Source: Actinomycetota bacterium
GTDB taxonomy: Bacteria > Actinomycetota > Thermoleophilia > Gaiellales > Gaiellaceae
DNA length: 5,539 nucleotides
Assembly (NCBI GenBank): GCA_005883235.1
Contig: VAYE01000027.1
Span: 1 to 5,539, forward strand
Direction: 5' to 3'
The notes below the pieces were generated by a model, which made no database searches, had not been told where the DNA came from, and saw only the letters and a program-made list of their open reading frames with translations. Shown here one piece after another: positions 1 through 4,801 of this stretch (position 1 is its first letter; each line of letters starts with the position of its first letter). The position numbers and the translations under genes were made by a program.

Positions 1-420
1 GAGGAACGCGATCACGGCCGCCCCGCCGATCACGTCCCAGGGCGTCGTCCGCAGCGGCGCCCAGAAGATCGAGAGGTAGTGCGGGACGAAGAACGCCGAG
101 ATGGCGACGGTGATGACGTAGTTGAGCATCTGCGCCCAGGCGGCCCCGAACGAGACGACCTCGTTGAACGCGTGGCGCGCGAAGCTCGACGAGCCGCCGG
201 CCTCCGGAAACAGCACGGTGCCCTCGGCGTAGGTCGCGGCCGTCGCCGCGAAGATGAGGCCGCTGATCATGAAGACGACGGGCGTGAGCCCGAGGGCGAT
301 GCCCGCCGTGACGCCGAGCGCGTAGTAGATCGAGGAGCCGACGTTGCCGTAGGCGGTGGCGAAGAGCGCGGGCGTCCCGAGAACCCGCTCGAGCCCTTGC
401 TGCCGACGCCGCCTGGGCAC
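1..420 (-). CDS. APC-superfamily amino-acid permease, N-terminal part (3' end outside window)
   Basis: The first 140 codons of an integral-membrane transporter are visible; the C-terminus lies beyond base 1. A short basic N-terminus (PRRRRQQ) precedes TM1 at about residues 17-44. TM1 is interrupted by the glycine/serine stretch GNVGSSIYYALG (25-36), which corresponds to the unwound substrate-binding part of TM1 in the amino acid-polyamine-organocation fold. TM2 spans about 46-64. The loop FPEAGGSSSFARHAF (71-85) is the family's conserved PEAGG region, TM3 spans about 91-115, and TM4 begins near 128. Known members are 12-14 helix secondary transporters of amino acids or related amines in the cytoplasmic membrane; the substrate cannot be read from this part. 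The start is GTG at 420: an in-frame TAA lies four codons upstream (430-432), and no other start codon intervenes. No good Shine-Dalgarno precedes it, but a TANNNT hexamer does. It is separated from hppA by a terminator-like hairpin, so it is probably its own transcription unit. Confidence 0.85.
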   Translation of the reverse strand, partial: MPRRRRQQGLERVLGTPALFATAYGNVGSSIYYALGVTAGIALGLTPVVFMISGLIFAATAATYAEGTVLFPEAGGSSSFARHAFNEVVSFGAAWAQMLNYVITVAISAFFVPHYLSIFWAPLRTTPWDVIGGAAVIAFL

Positions 421-426
421 TAGCGC

Positions 427-432
427 ACTTTA
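427..432 (-). promoter_or_regulatory. Putative -10 element (TAAAGT) for leaderless transcription of the permease
   Basis: On the minus strand TAAAGT is followed by six bases and then the GTG start at 420. This fits the actinobacterial TANNNT -10 consensus with the transcription start at the first base of the start codon. No clear -35 hexamer is seen 16-18 bases upstream. The lack of a well-placed Shine-Dalgarno supports a leaderless mRNA. An 8-bp palindrome CCCTAGGG (438-445) lies just upstream of the hexamer and could be an operator, though nothing else supports that. Confidence 0.4.
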
Positions 433-507
433 AGCCGCCCTAGGGTCGGAGCGATCGGCCGCCGGAGCCGGGCTCGGCCCGGTGGGAGGCTCTACCACGC
501 CGCCTTC

Positions 508-532
508 GAGCCGCCACACGCTCAGGCGGCTC
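508..532. repeat. Inverted repeat, perfect 8-bp stem with 9-base loop, in the hppA-permease gap
   Basis: GAGCCGCC (508-515) pairs perfectly with GGCGGCTC (525-532) across a 9-base loop. It sits about 40 bases beyond the hppA terminator-like hairpin and about 90 bases upstream of the permease start, in the 183-base non-coding stretch 421-603. It could be a back-up terminator for hppA or part of a regulatory site for the permease. There is no U-run on either side. I could not match it to a known riboswitch or tRNA. Confidence 0.45.
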
Positions 533-573
533 CTGAAACCGCGGAGCGACGGCCACGTCTGCAAGGAGGGGGC

Positions 574-601
574 GCGTGGGGAACCAGGGGTTCCCCCACG
601 C
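574..601 (-). terminator. Terminator-like hairpin immediately after hppA
   Basis: Read on the minus strand, a hairpin begins two bases after the hppA stop codon. The 3' arm GGTTCCCCACGC pairs with a 5' arm that reads GCGTGGGGGAACC. This gives 12 base pairs with one bulged G and a three-base loop (CCT). The sequence after it is C-rich (GCCCCCTCC) with no U-tract, so it is not a canonical intrinsic terminator. Tailless hairpins of this kind are common after genes in high-GC actinobacteria. It may also stabilise the 3' end of the hppA mRNA. Confidence 0.7.
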
Positions 602-603
602 TC

Positions 604-2667
604 TTAGCCGTGAACGCTGACGATCAGCGGGATGATCAGGATCGCCACGATGTTCGTGATCTTGATCATCGGGTTGATCGCCGGGCCGGCCGTGTCCTTG
701 TACGGATCGCCGACGGTGTCGCCGGTCACGGCGGCGGCGTGGGCCTCGGAGCCCTTGCCGCCGTAGAGGCCGTCCTCGATCAGCTTCTTCGCGTTGTCCC
801 AGGCTCCGCCGCCGGCGGTCATCGCGATCGCGAGGAAAAGGCCGGTGACGATCGTGCCGATCAGCAAGCCCCCGAGCATCCGCGGGTTGATGATCCCCAC
901 CACGATCGGGAAGGCGATCGGGATCAGTGCGGGCGCGAGCATCGACTTGATCGCCGAGCCGGTGACGATGCCGACCGCGCGCGAGTAGTCCGGCCTCTCC
1001 GTCCTCTCCATGATCCCGGGGTGCTCGCGGAACTGGCGGCGCACCTCCTGCACGACCTCGCCGCCGACGCGCCCGACGGCCTGCATCGCGAGCGACGCGA
1101 AGAGGAACGGCATCAGGCCGCCGATCAGCAGCCCTGCGACGACCCAGGCGTCGCTCAGGTTGAAGACGATGTGACTAAGCGAGCTGCCCGCCTTCGCCTG
1201 CTCGTGCAGGCCGCTCGTGTAGCTGTCGAAGAGGACGAGGGCGGCGAGGGCGGCCGAGCCGATCGCGTAGCCCTTCGTCACCGCCTTCGTGGTGTTGCCG
1301 ACGGCGTCGAGCGGATCGGTGATCCCGCGCACCTCCGGGGGGAGGTCGGCCATCTCGGCGATCCCGCCCGCGTTGTCGGTGACCGGGCCGTACGCGTCGA
1401 GCGCGACGATCAGGCCGGTCATCGAGAGCTGCGCCATCACGGCGACGCCGATCCCGTAGAGGCCGGCGAAGTGGTGCGCGACGAGGATCCCGGCCGCGAT
1501 CACGATCACGGGCAGCGCGGTCGCCTGCATCCCGACGGCGAGGCCCTCGATGATGTTCGTGGCGTGCCCCGTCTGTGACGCCTTCGAGATCGACTTCACC
1601 GGATTCCAGCGCGTGCCGGTGTAGAACTCGGTGATCGCGACGAGCAGGAACGTCACGATCAGGCCGACGATCGCCGAGATGTAGAGCTCGCGGAAGGTAA
1701 AGCGGCCGCCGTCGTACGCCATCGTGACCGGGATGAACCCGATCGCCGACAGAACGGTCGCGACGATCACCGACTTGTAGAGCGCGTTCATGATCGAGCC
1801 GCCGCGGCCGATGCGCGCGAAGAACGTGCCGATCACCGACGCGAGAATCGAGATGCCGCCGAGCGCGAGCGGGTAGAGCGCGAGGTTCCCGGAGTGGAGG
1901 GTGATCCCGAGCAGCATCACCGCGACGGCGGTCACGGCGTAGGTCTCGAACAGGTCGGCGGCCATTCCGGCGCAGTCGCCGACGTTGTCGCCCACGTTGT
2001 CCGCGATCACGGCCGGGTTGCGCGGGTCGTCCTCCGGGATCCCGGCCTCGATCTTCCCCACGAGGTCGGCGCCCACGTCGGCCGCCTTCGTGAAGATGCC
2101 GCCGCCGAGTCGCGCGAAGACCGAGATCAGCGAGCCGCCGAACGCGAGCCCGACGAGGTCGGTGATCGCGGAGCGCTGGGTGTGGTGGAAGCCGTGCGTG
2201 AGGAGCGCGTAGTAGCCGGCGACGCCGAAGAGGCCGAGCCCGACGACGAGGAGGCCGGTGACGGAGCCGGCGCGGAAGGCGACGTTGAGCGCCGGCTTCA
2301 GGCCGTGGCGGGCGGCCTCGGCGGTGCGCACGTTCGAGCGGACCGCGACGTTCATCCCGATGAAGCCGGCCGCCGCGGAGAGCACGGCGCCGACGAGGAA
2401 TCCGACCGCCGTACCCCACCCGAGCTTGTTGTAGAAGCCGAGCAGGAGGAACGGGACGACCGAGACGACGGCGATCGTCGAGTACTGCTTCCGGAGGTAC
2501 GCCGCCGCGCCCTCCTGGACGGCGCGCGAGATCTCCTGCATCCGCTCGCTGCCCGCCGGCCGGCCCAGCAGCCAGACCGTCAGGCCGATCCCGTAGGCGA
2601 CGGCGACGAGCGCGCAGACGAGCGCGAACCCGACCGGATGGCTACTGAAGAAGCTGCCGAGAACCAT
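604..2667 (-). CDS. hppA: Membrane-bound proton-translocating pyrophosphatase (K+-independent type)
   Basis: This complete 687-residue protein hydrolyses cytoplasmic pyrophosphate to phosphate and pumps protons across the cytoplasmic membrane. The length suits the family's roughly 16 transmembrane helices. Visible landmarks are [12 protein letters not shown] (51-62) near the N-terminus and [11 protein letters not shown] (197-207), the family signature that binds Mg-PPi. They continue with DNVGDNVGD (223-231), DNAGGIAEM (431-439), GAWDNAKK (621-628) and [11 protein letters not shown] (649-659); these carry the catalytic aspartates and lysines. The K+-dependence site reads GNTTKAVT (457-464). 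Lys461 and Thr464 occupy the positions that are Ala and Ala/Gly in K+-dependent enzymes. [13 protein letters not shown] (231-243) also matches the K+-independent class. These enzymes are proton rather than sodium pumps. The ATG at 2667 follows GAGGGG at 2673-2678. The gene is intact, with a perfect hairpin upstream and a terminator-like hairpin two bases after its TAA stop. Likely roles are recovering energy from biosynthetic PPi and supporting proton-motive force under energy limitation. Confidence 0.97.
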   Translation of the reverse strand: MVLGSFFSSHPVGFALVCALVAVAYGIGLTVWLLGRPAGSERMQEISRAVQEGAAAYLRKQYSTIAVVSVVPFLLLGFYNKLGWGTAVGFLVGAVLSAAAGFIGMNVAVRSNVRTAEAARHGLKPALNVAFRAGSVTGLLVVGLGLFGVAGYYALLTHGFHHTQRSAITDLVGLAFGGSLISVFARLGGGIFTKAADVGADLVGKIEAGIPEDDPRNPAVIADNVGDNVGDCAGMAADLFETYAVTAVAVMLLGITLHSGNLALYPLALGGISILASVIGTFFARIGRGGSIMNALYKSVIVATVLSAIGFIPVTMAYDGGRFTFRELYISAIVGLIVTFLLVAITEFYTGTRWNPVKSISKASQTGHATNIIEGLAVGMQATALPVIVIAAGILVAHHFAGLYGIGVAVMAQLSMTGLIVALDAYGPVTDNAGGIAEMADLPPEVRGITDPLDAVGNTTKAVTKGYAIGSAALAALVLFDSYTSGLHEQAKAGSSLSHIVFNLSDAWVVAGLLIGGLMPFLFASLAMQAVGRVGGEVVQEVRRQFREHPGIMERTERPDYSRAVGIVTGSAIKSMLAPALIPIAFPIVVGIINPRMLGGLLIGTIVTGLFLAIAMTAGGGAWDNAKKLIEDGLYGGKGSEAHAAAVTGDTVGDPYKDTAGPAINPMIKITNIVAILIIPLIVSVHG

Positions 2668-2672
2668 TCCTG

Positions 2673-2678
2673 CCCCTC
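2673..2678 (-). promoter_or_regulatory. Ribosome binding site of hppA
   Basis: GAGGGG on the minus strand ends five bases before the ATG at 2667. It fixes the start at this ATG, which also gives the usual N-terminus for the family. Confidence 0.7.
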
Positions 2679-2687
2679 ACAAAGTCA

Positions 2688-2707
2688 GCGCCGAGGTCGC
2701 TCGGCGC
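2688..2707. repeat. Perfect 8-bp inverted repeat with 4-base loop between the DUF1844 gene and hppA
   Basis: GCGCCGAG (2688-2695) and CTCGGCGC (2700-2707) are exact reverse complements around a four-base loop, forming a very GC-rich hairpin. On the minus strand it lies 36 bases after the DUF1844 stop and ends 20 bases before the hppA ATG, outside the Shine-Dalgarno. The bases after it (TGACTTTGTG) contain only a short T run. It could partly terminate the upstream transcript, act as a 5'-leader structure of the hppA mRNA, or be a protein-binding dyad. The sequence does not decide between these. Confidence 0.55.
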
Positions 2708-2743
2708 GGGCAGGTTTCTATCACACGAGACTCGAGCCGTGCC

Positions 2744-3145
2744 TCAGCCGCCCCCGCCGAGCTCCTCGTCGTCCACGGGCTCGAGATCCTCGGCCGCGGG
2801 CGGCGGCTCGGCCTCCGCAGGCTTCGGCTCCGCCGGCTCGGCCTCCTTCACCGCGGCGGCGTAGGCGAGCTGCATGTTGGCGACGACCTGCTCGAAGTCG
2901 CGCACGACTTCGGCCGGCGCGGCGTCCTTCAACACCGGCAGGAGCGCACGGAGCGAATCGATCGCCAGACGCGCCTGCGGCAGGTCGCGGTGGTCGGTCC
3001 CGAGCTTGTGGTAGCCGAGCGACGAGATCGTGTAGAGCGTCTGGACGAGGACGTCCGAGATCTTGAGACGCTTGAGCTCCTCCTCGAGCCGCGCCGCGAA
3101 CTCGGCCTCGCCGACCTCGTCCTGGGGCGGTTCCTGCTCAGCCAC
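2744..3145 (-). CDS. DUF1844 domain-containing protein
   Basis: This 133-residue, probably cytoplasmic protein of unknown function has no signal peptide or membrane helix. After an acidic start (1-24) comes a helical domain at about 25-100. It contains DVLVQTLYTISSLGYHKLG (31-49), DLPQARLAIDSLRALLPVL (54-72) and VVRDFEQVVANMQLAYAAAV (80-99). This layout matches DUF1844: a hydrophobic helix ending in a Leu-Gly turn, an A-R-L-A-I-D helix, and a final F..Q.V.NMQLAY helix. The tail (100-133) is low-complexity, rich in Pro, Ala and Glu, and ends in four glycines. I chose the GTG at 3145 because it follows GGGAG by seven bases and gives a family-like length. Longer in-frame starts would run well into the ligase gene. 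Its first eight bases overlap the ligase stop, so translation is probably coupled. In actinobacteria DUF1844 genes are better known beside translation factor infC; that context is absent here. Confidence 0.75.
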   Translation of the reverse strand: MAEQEPPQDEVGEAEFAARLEEELKRLKISDVLVQTLYTISSLGYHKLGTDHRDLPQARLAIDSLRALLPVLKDAAPAEVVRDFEQVVANMQLAYAAAVKEAEPAEPKPAEAEPPPAAEDLEPVDDEELGGGG

Positions 3146-4301
3146 CGACGAGCTCCCGGGGCGGGACGAGCGCGAGGTCGGCGTAGATCTGCTCCAGCGT
3201 GGCTCCTTCCGCGTGACGCGCACGCTGGCGCTCGGCGGAGTTGGCCCCAGGGACGGCGAGGTAGGAGACGGCGCCGATCTCCTCGGCGACCGGCATGACC
3301 CACTCGATGAGCGCCTCGAGCCTGGCGCGCGCCGGCACGACCACACCGCGTTCGAAGTCGATCAGGCCGTCCGAGAGGCCGTAGCGGATCGCCCGCCAGA
3401 GGTTCTCCTCGATCAGGCGCCGCGGCGGATCCGGAAGCGGTTCGCCCTCGTCGAGGGCGCGCGCGATCCGCACGCCGAGGGCGTACATGAGGGCGGCGAG
3501 CGACTGCGCCTCCGCGAGGTCGGGCTGCGCGTCGCAGATCCGGATCTCCACCGTGGGGAAGGCGAAGTGCGGCCGAACGCTCCACCAGAGCTGGGTGTGC
3601 TCGGTGATCGACTCGGTCTCGTAGAGGAGGCGTACGTAGCGCTCGAACTCGACCCAGTCGGCGTAGGCGTCCGGGACGCCGCAGCGCGGGAACATGCGGG
3701 TGAAGATCTGCGTCCGCGCGGAGTGCAGGCCCGTGTTCACGCGCTCGACGAACGGGGACGACGTCGAGAGCGCGAGCAGCTCGGGCAGAAAGGGCCGCAA
3801 CCCGTTGGCCACGCGGACGGCGCGGTCTGCGCCGCGAATCGCCACGTGGACGTGGATGCCGAAGCTGTTGTTGCGCCACACGACGTACTGCAGGAGCTCG
3901 TTGTTCCGGCGGTAGTGCGGCGTGTCGATGATCCGCTGGTCCTGCCAGCGGCTCCACGGATGCGTTCCGGTCGCCGCCAGGCCGACGCCCAGGCTCCCGG
4001 CCAGCGCGCGGAGCTGAGCGCGTCGCTCGACCATCCGCTGCGCGGCCTCGAGGAAGGTGTCGCAACGGCCGGTCTTGACCTCGACCTCCGAGGCGATCAG
4101 CTCGCCGACGAGGTGCGGCTCGAGCTCGGTCCCGGCGGCCGCGGCCTGGAGCTCCTCGAAGCGGTTCGTCAGCTCGAGCGTCCCCGGGTCGAGGAGCGCG
4201 AACTCCTCCTCCACCGCGACGGTGAAGTCGGTCGCCGACTCGAAGGCCTCGCGGGCAAGCTCGATCTGCTCGTCCGGGGTCAGAACCTGCTCGTCACCCA
4301 C
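3138..4301 (-). CDS. Carboxylate-amine ligase, GCS2/YbdK family (glutamate-cysteine ligase-like)
   Basis: The protein is 387 residues, close to the family's usual 370-400, and probably cytoplasmic. Known members join a carboxylate, often the gamma-carboxyl of glutamate, to an amine with ATP cleaved to ADP. Visible motifs are VEEEFALLDP (30-39), the metal/ATP-binding opening of the fold, and EVEVKTG (72-78). They continue with GTHPWSRW (112-119), NNSFGIHVHVAI (144-155), NTGLHSARTQIF (189-200), EHTQLWWSVRPH (234-245), VEIRICDAQPDL (251-262) and ENLWRAIRYGL (299-309). All regions expected for an active enzyme are present. The substrate cannot be read; options include gamma-glutamylcysteine (as in EgtA for ergothioneine) or another gamma-glutamyl product. 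The GTG at 4301 is the only plausible in-frame start. Anything upstream would run through the membrane-protein gene, and the next GTG falls inside VEEEF. An AGGAG lies only one base before the GTG, too close for a normal Shine-Dalgarno, while a TANNNT hexamer lies six bases upstream. The stop overlaps the DUF1844 start. Confidence 0.88.
   Translation of the reverse strand: MGDEQVLTPDEQIELAREAFESATDFTVAVEEEFALLDPGTLELTNRFEELQAAAAGTELEPHLVGELIASEVEVKTGRCDTFLEAAQRMVERRAQLRALAGSLGVGLAATGTHPWSRWQDQRIIDTPHYRRNNELLQYVVWRNNSFGIHVHVAIRGADRAVRVANGLRPFLPELLALSTSSPFVERVNTGLHSARTQIFTRMFPRCGVPDAYADWVEFERYVRLLYETESITEHTQLWWSVRPHFAFPTVEIRICDAQPDLAEAQSLAALMYALGVRIARALDEGEPLPDPPRRLIEENLWRAIRYGLSDGLIDFERGVVVPARARLEALIEWVMPVAEEIGAVSYLAVPGANSAERQRARHAEGATLEQIYADLALVPPRELVGG
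3153..3157 (-). promoter_or_regulatory. Ribosome binding site of the DUF1844 gene, inside the ligase gene
   Basis: GGGAG on the minus strand lies seven bases before the GTG at 3145, within the last codons of the upstream ligase. It supports the short start and translational coupling across the overlapping stop. Confidence 0.6.
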
Positions 4302-4307
4302 ACTCCT

Positions 4308-4313
4308 ACAGTA
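4308..4313 (-). promoter_or_regulatory. Putative -10 element (TACTGT) for leaderless transcription of the ligase
   Basis: On the minus strand TACTGT is followed by six bases (AGGAGT) and the GTG at 4301, the same geometry as before the permease. It lies in a small AT-rich patch between the membrane-protein stop (4331) and the ligase start, which stands out in this GC-rich sequence. No clear -35 is seen. It implies a possible separate transcript for the ligase, DUF1844 and perhaps hppA, in addition to any read-through from upstream. Confidence 0.4.
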
Positions 4314-4330
4314 ATTGAAGCGATCGGCGA

Positions 4331-4720
4331 CTACGGCTGGGTCGGCGGAGACGGTGCGGGGGCCGCGGCCGTCGGCTCGGCCCGGAGCACCCACAGAGCG
4401 GCGACCGCGGCGCAGAGACTGGCCGAGCCGAGCATCGCAGCGTAGATCCCCCACCCAGGTCGCAGCAGACCGCCGAACGGGCTCCGGTCGATGACGTCCT
4501 GGAGGTTGATGCGGTCGATGACCGTCGTCGCGACACCGGCAACGCCGCCGAGGAACGCGATCACGAGCCAGACGCGGGTGCGGACGAACCAGTAGCGCCA
4601 CAGGGCGCCCGCGGCCGCAAGTGCGGCGAAGATCACGATCCAGCCGTCGCCGTCCGTCCCGTTGGCGGAGAAGACGAAGATCTTCGCCCAGGGCCCGAAC
4701 GAGCCGATGACCATCAGCAC
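4331..4720 (-). CDS. Small membrane protein of unknown function, GTDGDGW motif; 5' end uncertain, possible frameshift
   Basis: From the GTG at 4720 this gives 129 residues. Residues 1-18 form the end of a first hydrophobic helix leading into GSFGPWAKIF. GTDGDGW (21-27) follows, then helices at about 27-46, 49-68 and 90-112, and a Pro/Ala-rich tail. I recall actinobacterial membrane proteins with a similar GPW...GTDGDGW arrangement but know no function for them. In the same frame, the codons just upstream of 4720 read RPHHALWWALGSA, which would complete the first helix. No ATG, GTG or TTG lies between them and a stop at 4772-4774. A good ATG (4770) with a strong Shine-Dalgarno sits in the neighbouring frame, where it ends after 18 codons. 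One extra base near 4745-4762 would join them into a protein of about 146 residues. The gene lies about 30 bases after the glycosyltransferase and 29 before the ligase, so it is probably part of that operon. Confidence 0.65.
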   Translation of the reverse strand: MLMVIGSFGPWAKIFVFSANGTDGDGWIVIFAALAAAGALWRYWFVRTRVWLVIAFLGGVAGVATTVIDRINLQDVIDRSPFGGLLRPGWGIYAAMLGSASLCAAVAALWVLRAEPTAAAPAPSPPTQP

Positions 4721-4778
4721 GGCGCTGCCGAGTGCCCACCAGAGCGCGTGGTGAGGTCGCTGCCTGCCATCTCAACCG

Positions 4779-4786
4779 CTCCCCTC
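4779..4786 (-). promoter_or_regulatory. Strong Shine-Dalgarno upstream of the likely original ATG of the membrane-protein gene
   Basis: GAGGGGAG on the minus strand lies eight bases before an ATG at 4770. That ATG is out of frame with the membrane protein by one base. The site falls between the glycosyltransferase stop (4802) and the membrane-protein gene and has no other gene to serve. It therefore supports the idea that the gene originally started here. Confidence 0.5.
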
Positions 4787-4801
4787 GTGCGTTGGGGCTG
4801 A

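Noticed and set aside
468..482. Inverted repeat CCGGGC-TCG-GCCCGG
   Set aside because: A six-bp GC-only stem is expected by chance in DNA of this composition, and nothing else marks it as functional.
488..498. tRNA D-arm-like string on the minus strand (GTGGTAGAGCC) in the hppA-permease gap
   Set aside because: There is no T-arm, anticodon arm or acceptor stem at the right spacing, so a tRNA cannot be built around it.
610..1578. Long plus-strand open frame opposite hppA, with others on the plus strand at 1894-3066 and 3063-4445
   Set aside because: They are rich in Arg, Asp and His and lack family features, as expected for antisense frames of GC-rich genes. The opposite strand holds clearly recognisable proteins, and one frame runs across gene boundaries and the intergenic gap.
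1175..2419. Minus-strand open frame of 414 codons inside hppA
   Set aside because: It is an alternative frame of hppA and is arginine-rich nonsense, while the hppA frame has all family motifs.
2708..2743. Possible promoter for hppA around TGTGATAGAAA on the minus strand
   Set aside because: The hexamer does not fit TANNNT or TATAAT well and no -35 partner is visible, so it was not annotated.
3146..3346. N-terminal extension of the DUF1844 protein to an ATG at 3346
   Set aside because: The added residues are a Ser/Arg/Pro-rich shadow of the ligase C-terminus. The GTG at 3145 has a Shine-Dalgarno and gives a normal length.
4302..4775. N-terminal extension of the ligase to 4775
   Set aside because: The extra 158 residues are an arginine-rich shadow of the membrane-protein gene and unlike any GCS2 N-terminus.
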